A stretch of 64,000 nt of DNA from Pseudoalteromonas lipolytica. GTDB lineage: Bacteria > Pseudomonadota > Gammaproteobacteria > Enterobacterales > Alteromonadaceae. The first letter of the stretch is position 1. Each line of letters starts with the position of its first letter. The stretch is taken from contig NZ_FPAZ01000005.1 of NCBI RefSeq assembly GCF_900116435.1, positions 62,001 to 126,000 of the forward strand. Reading direction: 5' to 3'. Both the position numbers and the translations under genes were made by a program. The notes under the pieces are model-generated. The model searched no databases. It had not been told where the DNA came from and saw only the letters and a list, made by a program, of their open reading frames with translations. Shown piece by piece: positions 1 through 7,855 of the stretch.

Positions 1-1
1 G

Positions 2-277
2 GATGAACAAGTGTTAGAGCAATTAGTTGAGCTGTGGCAGCATCAACAGCTCAATCTTGCAAGTATACCTGTGAGTAAGCTTTCGAAGACATCAGCGAAC
101 TATGTTGCTTCAGTGTGGTTAGCGGGTGAGCAATTACCTGCGGTGTATCAACTTTATACCATTGAAGGAAATTACTACCTACTCGATAAGCAGTTACAGC
201 GTGTATTTGCGCTTGAACACGCCGATGCCACTCAGTTATTTCCGTTATATCCGTTTAAGAGAATGACAGATGCCTGA
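2..277 (+). CDS. Unidentified protein, probably the C-terminal part of a gene cut by the window edge
   Basis: The reading frame is open from base 2 and stops at 275-277, overlapping the mutM start by 8 bases, which suggests translational coupling. A GTG at 11 could be a start, because GGA at bases 1-3 might be the end of a ribosome binding site. The frame is also open before it (Asp-Glu-Gln), so truncation on the left is equally possible. The visible product is 88-92 residues, soluble, with no signal peptide or membrane segment and no motif I recognise. Only its position directly upstream of a DNA repair gene is informative. The function is unknown. Confidence 0.5.
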   Translation, partial: DEQVLEQLVELWQHQQLNLASIPVSKLSKTSANYVASVWLAGEQLPAVYQLYTIEGNYYLLDKQLQRVFALEHADATQLFPLYPFKRMTDA

Positions 278-1079
278 ATTACCAGAAGTTGAAGTAAGTC
301 GGTTGGGGATTACTCCGCATGTGCTCGACCACGTAGTGACTAAAGTGAATATTCATAATGCCAGCATGCGCTGGCCAGTGCCTGATGATGTATATCAGTT
401 ACAAGGTCTTAAAGTTACCTCGATTGAACGCAGAGCAAAGTATTTATTACTGGGTTGTGAGCGTGGAAGTGTCATATTACATTTGGGAATGTCAGGCAAT
501 TTACGCGTTGTGAATGCCGATGAACCACTTAAAAAACATGACCATATCGAGTTTGTTTTAGAGTCTGGAAAAGCGCTTAGGCTAAATGATGCGCGCCGCT
601 TTGGGGCATGTTTATGGCAAGCACCTGGCGAATGCCATACTTTACTGACCAAGCTAGGCCCAGAACCTCTTACTGATGATTTTTTTGCTGAGCGTGTATA
701 CGAGCAATCAAGAAACAAGAAAGTACCGGTTAAGCAATTTATTATGGATAATGCCGTGGTTGTTGGTGTGGGGAATATCTACGCCAATGAGTCGCTATTT
801 AAAGCGGGGATCCACCCCAAACGTGAAGCGGGAAAGGTATCCTTAAAACGTTATCAACAATTAGTGCCTATAATTAAAGACACACTAGCTGCGGCGATTA
901 CTCAAGGCGGCACGACGTTAAAAGATTTTGCGCAAAGTGATGGTAAACCGGGTTATTTTGCTCAGCAATTATTGGTGTATGGCCGCAAAGGTGAGCCGTG
1001 CGTTACCTGTAAAGAGCCGTTAAAAGAAATTAGATTAGGCCAAAGAAGTACCGTGTTTTGTGCAAATTGCCAAAAATAA
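270..1079 (+). CDS. mutM: Formamidopyrimidine-DNA glycosylase (Fpg/MutM)
   Basis: A bifunctional DNA glycosylase/AP lyase that removes 8-oxoguanine and ring-opened purines in base excision repair. The product is 269 residues, the family norm, and resembles E. coli MutM throughout. It begins MPELPEVE, giving the catalytic Pro2 and Glu3 after Met removal. Lys57 lies in RRAKYLL, the helix-two-turn-helix carries VGVGNIYA, and the C-terminus has a zinc finger with paired cysteines (CVTC and CANC). The ATG at 270 is fixed by the MPELPE start and sits inside the end of the upstream frame. A bidirectional hairpin terminator follows. Confidence 0.97.
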   Translation: MPELPEVEVSRLGITPHVLDHVVTKVNIHNASMRWPVPDDVYQLQGLKVTSIERRAKYLLLGCERGSVILHLGMSGNLRVVNADEPLKKHDHIEFVLESGKALRLNDARRFGACLWQAPGECHTLLTKLGPEPLTDDFFAERVYEQSRNKKVPVKQFIMDNAVVVGVGNIYANESLFKAGIHPKREAGKVSLKRYQQLVPIIKDTLAAAITQGGTTLKDFAQSDGKPGYFAQQLLVYGRKGEPCVTCKEPLKEIRLGQRSTVFCANCQK

Positions 1080-1100
1080 GCGTGTATTAATAAGGCAGTA

Positions 1101-1127
1101 AAAAGCACGCCCGTTGGCGTGCTTTTT
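1101..1127. terminator. Bidirectional intrinsic terminator between mutM and the DUF3299 gene
   Basis: An 11-bp perfect stem (AAAAGCACGCC at 1101-1111 with GGCGTGCTTTT at 1116-1126) has a 4-base loop and T-runs on both strands. It lies between the convergent stops at 1079 and 1130 and can serve both transcripts. Confidence 0.85.
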
Positions 1128-1129
1128 AA

Positions 1130-1618
1130 TTATAGCTCGAACGGGGCAACACCGACGGCTTTCATTTTATAGCCTACTTGGGCTATTTCACCGGACCAAG
1201 TCTCAGTGCTTATTACCCCTGTTACCACAATGGCATCATATAGGCTCTCGATTGGTACGCCACCTTTAATGGTTACATGAACAATTTGATTAGGCGGTGG
1301 AGGTGGTACATGAATACAAGCACCAAAATACGGCACAAGTAAAAACTCAGTAATTACCTCACTGTCCCCTTCAAGCGGGACGACAAAGCCCGGAAGGCTG
1401 ACTGATTGGCCATCAAGTTCTTTGACTACAGGAGCATCAAGGTCTGGTTGTACCCAGTTTTGCTCGCTGCCTTCATGGTTTGCTTGTGCTTGCGTGTCAA
1501 TTTGCACGTGCCCTTTAGGGATTAAATCTTCCCAGAAGATTTCCTTTGGTGGTCCAGCATAAGCCCCTGTGCATAGTAATAATGTCGCTAAGACTGCGAA
1601 CTTTTGAAAAAACTGCAT
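1130..1618 (-). CDS. Secreted DUF3299 protein, accessory to the ABC system
   Basis: A 162-residue protein with a clear Sec signal peptide (residues 1-21, ending TGAYA) and then a DUF3299-type domain containing LPGFVVPLEG and the proline-rich FGACIHVPPPPPNQ. It should act in the periplasm. In other gammaproteobacteria DUF3299 proteins accompany FtsX/MacB-type ABC systems, including the zinc-regulated Zrg system of Vibrio cholerae (from memory). Here it is the last gene of such a set, 8 bases after the permease stop. The single cysteine beside the histidine and proline run could bind metal, but that is inference. No biochemical role is established from sequence. Confidence 0.8.
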   Translation of the reverse strand: MQFFQKFAVLATLLLCTGAYAGPPKEIFWEDLIPKGHVQIDTQAQANHEGSEQNWVQPDLDAPVVKELDGQSVSLPGFVVPLEGDSEVITEFLLVPYFGACIHVPPPPPNQIVHVTIKGGVPIESLYDAIVVTGVISTETWSGEIAQVGYKMKAVGVAPFEL

Positions 1619-1626
1619 AACATTCC

Positions 1627-2919
1627 TTAAATTTTAATACTCATACCATCTGCAAGTGAGTAGAAATACGCGCGGGTCGCAGGAATTAACCCAACAATAA
1701 AGCCTGCTGCTATTATCGCAGCTAATAGCATGAGTTCATAGGATGACAATAACGCTATATTTAGACTTATTCCTGCATGGCTTTGCAAGTAATCTGCGCT
1801 CAGTAGCATTAAGCCATAGAACAGTACAATGCCGAGCAGGCAACCTAACCCAGTGATGAGAATCGATTCAACACTGATCAAGGTGAATATATGCCACGGT
1901 CTCGCGCCAACAGAACGCAAAATTGCCAACTCTCTTCGGCGTTGGTTTAGGCTCGATAACAGGCTAGTTAGCATACCAAGTAAACTAATTAAGACCACGA
2001 CGATGGAAAACAGCAGCAAGATTTTTTCGACAATTGACAGCATCTCCCACAGTTCACGCAATGTGACTCCCGGCATAATCGCTAATAAAGCCTCCGGTTT
2101 ATATTGGTTGATATTACGGCGAACTTGTAATGTGTAAAGCGGTGAATCGAAGCCAAGCAAAAAAGCGGTGATTTGCTTAGGATTTCCAACCAAATTAATC
2201 TCGTCATGCTCATGCTCATGCTCATGCTCATGCTCATGCTCATGAGATTCATCTTCGACATGGTCGGCTTCGTGCGTATGAGATTTACCATGAATCGTGT
2301 CAATTGCAGCAAGTGGTATATGGAGAGTTTTATCAACCGGCGTACCTGTTGGCTCTAAAATACCGACTACCGTGAATGGGTTATCATCATGATTATGAAA
2401 ACTAGTGTTACCCATGCCATGCGCAATAACGACTTTATCGCCCAATTTATAATTAAGCGAACTGGCAACTTCTGAACCCAGCACCACTTCAAATAAGTGA
2501 TTAAACTGCTGGCCTGATGCAAAACGAAGAGGCTGCTTTTTTCCGAACCGATAATGGTTGAAATAATCTTTATTGGTCCCGAGCACTGCAAGGCCTTTGT
2601 GACTATCACCCAACGACAGTGGAATGGCCCATTTTACGCCACGTTGTTGCGTAATGTATTGATAGCTGTGCCAGCTAACCCCGTTATTAGCATGGCCAAT
2701 ACGAAACACCGAAGATAACAATAATTGGATGTCGCCGGTGCGAGCACCAACAATTAAGTCAGTGCCGGAAATCGTGTTACTAAAGCTACTTTTAGCATCG
2801 ACCCGCACTCGCTCAATTGACATCAAGAGCATGACGCTAATGGCAATCGTAAATAAGGTGAGTAAGGCACTAGCTTTGCGGTTTAGTAAACTTTTAATCG
2901 CGAGTTTAAGCAGCGACAT
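1627..2919 (-). CDS. ABC transporter permease, FtsX/MacB type, with a His-rich periplasmic loop
   Basis: A 430-residue integral membrane protein. It has one N-terminal helix (near SALLTLFTIAISVMLLMSI), a long periplasmic domain, and three C-terminal helices, which is the MacB/FtsX plan. The periplasmic part contains an alternating His-Glu tract (HE repeated six times, then HD) preceded by further histidines, pointing to divalent metal, probably zinc. I chose the ATG at 2919 rather than an upstream in-frame codon at 2985, because AGGAGG lies 5 bases before it (complement of 2925-2930). The start overlaps the ATPase gene by 14 bases. The subunit pairs with that ATPase. Substrate and direction are not visible in the sequence. 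Confidence 0.85.
   Translation of the reverse strand: MSLLKLAIKSLLNRKASALLTLFTIAISVMLLMSIERVRVDAKSSFSNTISGTDLIVGARTGDIQLLLSSVFRIGHANNGVSWHSYQYITQQRGVKWAIPLSLGDSHKGLAVLGTNKDYFNHYRFGKKQPLRFASGQQFNHLFEVVLGSEVASSLNYKLGDKVVIAHGMGNTSFHNHDDNPFTVVGILEPTGTPVDKTLHIPLAAIDTIHGKSHTHEADHVEDESHEHEHEHEHEHEHDEINLVGNPKQITAFLLGFDSPLYTLQVRRNINQYKPEALLAIMPGVTLRELWEMLSIVEKILLLFSIVVVLISLLGMLTSLLSSLNQRRRELAILRSVGARPWHIFTLISVESILITGLGCLLGIVLFYGLMLLSADYLQSHAGISLNIALLSSYELMLLAAIIAAGFIVGLIPATRAYFYSLADGMSIKI
2204..2245. repeat. Hexanucleotide microsatellite inside the permease gene
   Basis: Six perfect copies of TCATGC (2204-2239) followed by a partial copy. They encode the His-Glu tract of the permease on the minus strand. 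The unit is 6 bp, so slippage would add or remove His-Glu pairs without shifting the frame. Confidence 0.9.
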
Positions 2920-3604
2920 GTGTGCCTCCTTGTAATTCAACAAGGTTAACACTGCGCTTAAAAAGCCCTTGCAAGGTTTCGTCATGGCTTACAAATACCA
3001 GTGTACTGTGCGTTGCTTTAGCTTGTTCAAACAGCAATTTAACGAATGCTTGGCGATTTTGTGTATCGAGTGCGGAGGTCGGTTCATCGGCAATAATAAT
3101 TTCAGGGCTGCCAATGAATGCACGTGCAGCTGCAACACGTTGTTGCTGACCGATGCTCAGTTTAGAGACAGCCTGATGCTGTAACGCATCTGTCAAACCA
3201 AGTGCTGTTAAAAGACGACTTGCTTCAAGGTTAATAGAAGGGCTGTTATTAAGCGCCTGCTTTTGCCGTAATTTAGAAAATTGGCAGCCTAAAATTACGT
3301 TTTCAATAGGTGATAAATACGGCAATAAATTAAAGTTTTGAAAAATATAACCAATGTGATCGGCTCGAAAACGATCGCGTTTACTATTACTTAATTGGTT
3401 AACAGCCTTATCTAAAAGAGTGATAGTCCCTTGGTTGGGAGTGGTGACGCCCGCAAGCAAAGACAATAGCGTCGACTTACCACAACCACTCGGGCCATGT
3501 AAAAACACATGCTCACCTTGCTCAATATGCAGCGAAGCAATATTAATGGTGGGCGAAGCTTGTTGTGCGTGCCATTTAAAAAGCACATTTGAAAGCGTGA
3601 TCAT
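2906..3604 (-). CDS. ABC transporter ATP-binding protein (LolD/MacB type)
   Basis: A 232-residue cytoplasmic ATPase that powers the adjacent permease. It has Walker A GPSGCGKST (residues 37-45), a Q-loop in YIFQNFNLL, the signature LSIGQQQR (Ile in place of the usual Gly), Walker B IIIADEPTSALD and the H-loop FVSHD. It belongs to the LolD/FtsE/MacB branch, consistent with its FtsX-like partner. It starts 16 bases after the stop of the upstream glycerophosphotransferase gene and overlaps the permease by 14 bases. The four genes therefore probably share one mRNA. There is no room for a separate metal-responsive operator immediately in front of it. Confidence 0.9.
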   Translation of the reverse strand: MITLSNVLFKWHAQQASPTINIASLHIEQGEHVFLHGPSGCGKSTLLSLLAGVTTPNQGTITLLDKAVNQLSNSKRDRFRADHIGYIFQNFNLLPYLSPIENVILGCQFSKLRQKQALNNSPSINLEASRLLTALGLTDALQHQAVSKLSIGQQQRVAAARAFIGSPEIIIADEPTSALDTQNRQAFVKLLFEQAKATHSTLVFVSHDETLQGLFKRSVNLVELQGGTHVAA

Positions 3605-3620
3605 AACGACCTATTCGTTG

Positions 3621-4694
3621 TTACCATCGCCAGTAATTTAACTTTTTACGCATTTTAAAATTACGAATAAAGTTACGTGGTTTTGGCTTAAGTACTGGAT
3701 TGTTCAATAGTAATTCATTGCTTGCTGCAAGTACACGCTGACTCGATAAGCCATCTTGGTAGGGGTGCAACTGCTGACAAAAGTGCTCAATTTTTGTCAT
3801 CAGCTCAGTAGGCGTTGTGAGCGCATAATTGATTGCTTCTTCAACTTTATCTGGGTTTGTTACATCAATCAGGTGCTCACCGGGTGCTTGATTACAAAAA
3901 GTTACCACGGGCTTTCTTTGCAGTAAAAACATCAGCAGAATAGAGGAGGTATCACAGAGCATGACATCTGCCGCTTGTAGTAGCGGTAATACGTTATCGG
4001 TTTCTACGAAAGTTAAATTATCGTTTTGTAAGTCTTTATATTGCTCGACTAACTCACTCGGCATTTTTGGGTGGAATTGCACTAAAATACGCCACTTACC
4101 TTGCTGACTGTATGCTTTAATGTGTTCGTAAAGTTTAGGGGCTAGCGATAATCGCTTTGAAAACGTTGAGCAGATCAATAAGGTTTTTCTAGGATCATTT
4201 GGGTTTTTATAAGGGTTATTTGCGATCTGTGAAAAGAACGGATCGAGCGTTGGCCAACCGGTTTCTTTCACTTCAAAAAAGCCATGTTTTGTTGCAAGTG
4301 CCTTAAATGGAGCCGTTGTATTCGGTCCTTGAGTACAATATAAGTCAAAACAACCACGAATTTTAAAGTGATCATTCTCGCCTTTTCTGTTTAGCTTTCC
4401 GGCATCAAACCCATGAAAAACGCCGACTTTAATTCCTGGAATAAATGTAGGAATAATATTTGAAGGTGCATAAACAACATCAGGTTGCCAGTTGTGAATC
4501 TCTTCTATAGTACTCAGAGTCTGTTCACCTTCATTTAAGAATTCATGATTAACGTTGCTACCCTCTAAAAACCACCTAACTTGGCCACCGCGCGCTAAGA
4601 TCTCTTGCTGTAATGGGCGCAAAATAGCGTACGAATAGTTTTGTGAAATATACATTAAGTATTTTTTTTCTGCGGTAGCTGTTAAGTAATCCAA
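3621..4694 (-). CDS. CDP-glycerol glycerophosphotransferase family protein (first copy)
   Basis: A 357-residue member of the teichoic-acid-type CDP-glycerol:glycerophosphotransferase family (PF04464). In Gram-negatives such enzymes move glycerol phosphate from CDP-glycerol onto LPS or capsule. Visible features are GVFHGFDAGK, TGWPTLDPFF and the C-terminal CDTSSILLMFLLQRKPVV, matching the family's S-D-x-S-S nucleotide-binding element. The start is TTG, well supported by AGGAGG exactly 5 bases upstream (complement of 4700-4705). An internal ATG (residue 14) lacks this. No transmembrane segment is evident, so it probably works at the inner face of the membrane. It leads the ABC operon downstream. 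Confidence 0.8.
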   Translation of the reverse strand: MDYLTATAEKKYLMYISQNYSYAILRPLQQEILARGGQVRWFLEGSNVNHEFLNEGEQTLSTIEEIHNWQPDVVYAPSNIIPTFIPGIKVGVFHGFDAGKLNRKGENDHFKIRGCFDLYCTQGPNTTAPFKALATKHGFFEVKETGWPTLDPFFSQIANNPYKNPNDPRKTLLICSTFSKRLSLAPKLYEHIKAYSQQGKWRILVQFHPKMPSELVEQYKDLQNDNLTFVETDNVLPLLQAADVMLCDTSSILLMFLLQRKPVVTFCNQAPGEHLIDVTNPDKVEEAINYALTTPTELMTKIEHFCQQLHPYQDGLSSQRVLAASNELLLNNPVLKPKPRNFIRNFKMRKKLNYWRW

Positions 4695-4719
4695 AAAAAC
4701 CTCCTATTGCGAGAGGCGT

Positions 4720-4749
4720 ATTATAGCTAAATATTGTTTATGACAGCAA
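4720..4749 (-). promoter_or_regulatory. Sigma-70 promoter for the glycerophosphotransferase/ABC operon
   Basis: Reading the minus strand: -35 TTGCTG (complement of 4744-4749), an 18-bp spacer, and a perfect -10 TATAAT (complement of 4720-4725). It lies 25 bases ahead of the TTG start and its AGGAGG. Confidence 0.65.
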
Positions 4750-4816
4750 AATTACGGAGATTTTAATTTTTTTTGATTTTATCTGCGGAGCCTCGTAGCG
4801 GATCTGAGCGCAATGA

Positions 4817-4845
4817 TTGAGCTTTCACAGCGTCTAGATTATTAT
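4817..4845 (+). promoter_or_regulatory. Probable purC promoter
   Basis: -35 TTGAGC (4817-4822), a 17-bp spacer and -10 TATTAT (4840-4845), followed by the G/C-rich AGGCGGCC. It is about 65 bases before the chosen ATG. I saw no convincing PurR operator nearby. Confidence 0.5.
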
Positions 4846-4911
4846 AGGCGGCCATAACCCCAATCCCATACATGTGCTTTTAAGAGCATGCCAAATACTA
4901 TCGGAGATAGC

Positions 4912-6018
4912 ATGACTAGCTATAAAGTTTTAGACGTAAACGATGATTTACCGATCCGTACCAAAGGTGCGGTACACAGTGGTAAAGTGCGTTCAGTTTA
5001 TTGGTTAACTGATGAGGACAGCGCGCGTTTAATTAGTGAAAAAGGGTATCAGGTTCCAAAGGGGACTGAGCTTGCTATTATGGTTATCTCTGACCGTATT
5101 TCAGCATTTGATTGTATTTGGCAAGGTGAGAATGGCTTAAATGGCGTGCCTGGTAAGGGGATCGCGTTAAACTCAGTTGCATCTCATTGGTTTAAATTGT
5201 TTGATAAAGCAGGCCTTGCTGGTAACCACATCGTTGATATTCCTCACCCTTATGTGTGGATTGTACGCAAAGCAAGTACAGTCAAAGTGGAAGCAATTGC
5301 ACGCCAATACATCACGGGCAGCATGTGGCGCGATTACGCAAAGGGTACTCGTAACTTTTGTGGTATCGATTTACCAGAAGGTCTAACAGCAAATCAAAAG
5401 CTAGATAACGTACTTATCACTCCTTCAACGAAAGGAATTATTACCGGCGTAGCTGAGATCCCCGAAGTGGATGATGTCAATATCACGCGTGAAAACATCA
5501 CTAATAACTTGTCAGTGTTTAATTTTAAGTCGGAAGATGATGTTGCGAAGTACGAACAGTTACTGGTTGAAGGCTTTAAATTAATCAGCGAAGAGCTTGC
5601 AAAACTTGACCAAATTTTTGTAGATACGAAATTTGAGTTTGGTTACGTTGAAGACGTTGATGGTTCTGACAAACTTATATATATCGACGAAGTGGGTACA
5701 CCTGATTCATCACGTATTTGGGATGGGCAAGCGTATCGCGATGGTAAAATTATCGAAAACTCTAAAGAAGGCTTCCGTCAGTTATTAATCAATAATGTGC
5801 CTGACAGTGATGTGTTATTAAACAAAGATCGTATGGATGAGCGTGAGCAGCTTGCAAAAGACTACACCTTGCCAGAATCTGTGATGCTTGAGGTATCTGA
5901 TACTTATGTGGGTATTGCAAGTAAGATCATTGGCCAAGAGATCACTATTCCAAGTGATCCACGCAGTGAAGTGATTGCCATTTTAGATACAGAGTACGGC
6001 TTAATTAAGCAGGGCTAA
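4912..6018 (+). CDS. purC: Phosphoribosylaminoimidazole-succinocarboxamide synthase
   Basis: SAICAR synthetase: condenses CAIR with aspartate using ATP in de novo purine synthesis. The protein is 368 residues, the long form found in Vibrio and Alteromonadales rather than the roughly 237-residue E. coli type. Recognisable motifs are [10 protein letters not shown] near the N-terminus, [20 protein letters not shown], and the C-terminal [13 protein letters not shown]. The ATG at 4912 is preferred over 4888 because GGAGAT lies 4 bases upstream of it. The gene is monocistronic with its own promoter and a strong terminator, and sits away from purD and purH, which are 37 kb further on. Confidence 0.95.
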   Translation: MTSYKVLDVNDDLPIRTKGAVHSGKVRSVYWLTDEDSARLISEKGYQVPKGTELAIMVISDRISAFDCIWQGENGLNGVPGKGIALNSVASHWFKLFDKAGLAGNHIVDIPHPYVWIVRKASTVKVEAIARQYITGSMWRDYAKGTRNFCGIDLPEGLTANQKLDNVLITPSTKGIITGVAEIPEVDDVNITRENITNNLSVFNFKSEDDVAKYEQLLVEGFKLISEELAKLDQIFVDTKFEFGYVEDVDGSDKLIYIDEVGTPDSSRIWDGQAYRDGKIIENSKEGFRQLLINNVPDSDVLLNKDRMDEREQLAKDYTLPESVMLEVSDTYVGIASKIIGQEITIPSDPRSEVIAILDTEYGLIKQG

Positions 6019-6059
6019 GCTGTATTCTTTCGCAAGTGACGCACCGGTGTAGCGTATAA

Positions 6060-6094
6060 AAGCCAAGTTTGCTAAAAGGGCACTTGGCTTTTTT
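6060..6094 (+). terminator. Intrinsic terminator of purC
   Basis: AAGCCAAGT (6060-6068) pairs with ACTTGGCTT (6082-6090), with a 13-base loop and a T-run to 6094. It starts 42 bases after the purC stop. Confidence 0.85.
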
Positions 6095-6101
6095 GTTTCG
6101 A

Positions 6102-6109
6102 GGGGGGGG
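6102..6109 (+). repeat. G8 homopolymer upstream of the second glycerophosphotransferase gene
   Basis: Eight consecutive G residues in an otherwise AT-rich intergenic region, just after the purC terminator and about 200 bp before the surface-polymer gene at 6313. The rest of 6110-6312 is AT-rich, with no gene or clear hairpin. Confidence 0.8.
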
Positions 6110-6312
6110 AAATATCACTCGTTTTATTATCTAGGTAGAGCAGAGAAAGATTAATGCTTCATTGTTTTAAGAACTTTGATACCCTCTGTATTCTAAAAGT
6201 CTAATTTAGTTTGATAGGGTGTTATTAGCCTCTTTTTATTTAGGTTAGATGGCTGAAACAAAAAATCTATTTATGTACAATGAGCCCCCTTTTGGTAATT
6301 AAGTTGTGAAAA

Positions 6313-7380
6313 ATGCAATTATACTTTGACGTACTGCACCTGTATTACATTCCTCAATATGTGCCAGTTTTACAGGAATTGTTATCAAAAGGTCATAAAG
6401 TTTCGATGGTTTTTTACAAGAACCAAGATAGGCGAAGTGTAGATGTTAGCCATAGCTTTATAAATAAAAACTCAATAAATGCTATTTGGTTAGCAAGCAG
6501 TGATGATGCATTTAATTTTTATCAAAACTCAAATGCAGATTGGATCGTGTTTGGCAATAGCTTTGAAAAAGTTGAACTTTTAAATAAAAAGACTGTTTTA
6601 ATGCAGCATGGAATTGGGCCAAAGCAGTGTTATTACGATGTATCTCAAAACAAAACGACAGTGCGTTTTGTAGAAGGTGAGCATAGGTTAGCGCGTTTGA
6701 AAAGTCTTTACCCACATAGTAACTTTATCGATGTTGGTTATGCGAAGCTTGATCCCATATTTAATCAAACACTTGAAAAGCTTGATTTAAGTGATTTAGG
6801 ATTAGATCCTTGTAAAAAAACACTCTTATATGCCCCTACTTTTTACCCCAGCTCTATTGAATGTTTTAGCGATGATTTTCCCTCTCACTACCGTGATTTC
6901 AATATAATTATAAAACCTCATCATTTTAGTTTGTTTAAACAAAGGTATAAAAAGCAACGTTTAAAGCTAGAGCAATGGGCAACGTTTAATAATGTGTACG
7001 TAGCAAGCGAGTATGATTTTGACCTTACCCCTTTTTTGGACATTGCTGACATTATGATATCGGATGCTTCATCAGCAATTTTTGAATTTGCGGCATTAGG
7101 TAAACCTGTTGTTTGGTGTGATTTTTACAAGTTACGTTGGTCTTACAAAGGAATTTTCTCTTTTAGATTGAAAGCAAGGTTGGATGACGATATTGAGTAT
7201 TTCCATCAGCTTTGTAATCGAGCTAGCTGCTACGAAGAATTACAATCTATCATTGGGTTTGCAGAACAGCAACCTGCTGAATTTGTTGAATTAAGGGAAA
7301 ACATTATTTATAAGCTTGCAGGGAAGACGGATGGACACTCAGCAAAGAGAATTGTCTCTTATTTAGAGGAGCATAAATGA
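6313..7380 (+). CDS. CDP-glycerol glycerophosphotransferase family protein (second copy)
   Basis: A 355-residue member of the same PF04464 family as the gene at 3621, but clearly divergent from it. It has QHGIGPKQ in the first half, VGYAKLDPIF, LYAPTFYPS, IIKPHHF and the diagnostic ISDASSAIFEFAALGKPVV near the C-terminus. It would transfer glycerol phosphate from CDP-glycerol to a surface glycan. It overlaps the cytidylyltransferase gene by 4 bases (ATGA), so enzyme and donor supply are translationally coupled. The ATG at 6313 has only a weak ribosome binding site. Low GC compared with neighbouring core genes hints at horizontally exchanged LPS or capsule DNA. Confidence 0.82.
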   Translation: MQLYFDVLHLYYIPQYVPVLQELLSKGHKVSMVFYKNQDRRSVDVSHSFINKNSINAIWLASSDDAFNFYQNSNADWIVFGNSFEKVELLNKKTVLMQHGIGPKQCYYDVSQNKTTVRFVEGEHRLARLKSLYPHSNFIDVGYAKLDPIFNQTLEKLDLSDLGLDPCKKTLLYAPTFYPSSIECFSDDFPSHYRDFNIIIKPHHFSLFKQRYKKQRLKLEQWATFNNVYVASEYDFDLTPFLDIADIMISDASSAIFEFAALGKPVVWCDFYKLRWSYKGIFSFRLKARLDDDIEYFHQLCNRASCYEELQSIIGFAEQQPAEFVELRENIIYKLAGKTDGHSAKRIVSYLEEHK

Positions 7381-7778
7381 AACGTGTTATAACGTTTGGT
7401 ACGTTTGATATTTTTCATGTAGGGCACATTAATATATTAGAACGGGCAAAAGCGCTTGGAGATTATTTAATTGTGGGGGTTTCTTCTGATGACCTTAACT
7501 TATATAAAAAAGGACGAAAACCTGTATACAGTGAAGCAGATAGACTAAAAATTATTAGTTCGATGAAATGTGTCGATGAAGTATTTATTGAGCATTCATT
7601 GGAGCTTAAAGCTGAATATATCAAAGATCACCAAGCTCAACTTCTTGTTATGGGAGATGATTGGGCGGGCCGTTTTGATCAGTTTAAGCATTTATGCGAT
7701 GTAGTCTATTTAAAGCGAACACCATCAATCTCAACAACTGAGATAATTGAAGTTGTGCGCGATCCTTCGAGTAAATAA
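7377..7778 (+). CDS. Glycerol-3-phosphate cytidylyltransferase (TagD-like)
   Basis: A 133-residue nucleotidyltransferase expected to make CDP-glycerol from CTP and sn-glycerol-3-phosphate. It has the N-terminal GTFDIFHVGH, whose HxGH (residues 14-17) binds CTP, the substrate-binding region near VDEVFIEHS, VMGDDWAGRFD and the C-terminal RTPSISTTEI. The length matches TagD (about 129-132 residues). The ATGA overlap with the preceding transferase gene, whose donor it would supply, makes this assignment better than other cytidylyltransferases such as those for ethanolamine or heptose. Confidence 0.88.
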   Translation: MKRVITFGTFDIFHVGHINILERAKALGDYLIVGVSSDDLNLYKKGRKPVYSEADRLKIISSMKCVDEVFIEHSLELKAEYIKDHQAQLLVMGDDWAGRFDQFKHLCDVVYLKRTPSISTTEIIEVVRDPSSK

Positions 7779-7817
7779 CAAAAACTACCACATTATTTTG
7801 TGCGAGTGAATTGACCG

Positions 7818-7855
7818 CCTGATATTTGTTCAACTTAATATTAGGTCTCTTTTTC
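7818..7855 (+). terminator. Intrinsic terminator after the cytidylyltransferase gene
   Basis: CCTGATATT (7818-7826) pairs with AATATTAGG (7837-7845) with one G-U pair, followed by TCTCTTTTTC. It overlaps the 3' end of the convergent glycosyltransferase gene. Confidence 0.65.

Noticed and set aside
2082..2358. Open frames encoding Met-Ser, Met-Leu or similar dipeptide runs over the His-rich repeat
   Set aside because: Any reading frame through a hexanucleotide repeat stays open. Only the permease frame has domain support.
3605..3620. A Zur box directly before the ABC operon
   Set aside because: Only 16 bases separate the ATPase gene from the preceding gene, and no Zur-like palindrome is visible.
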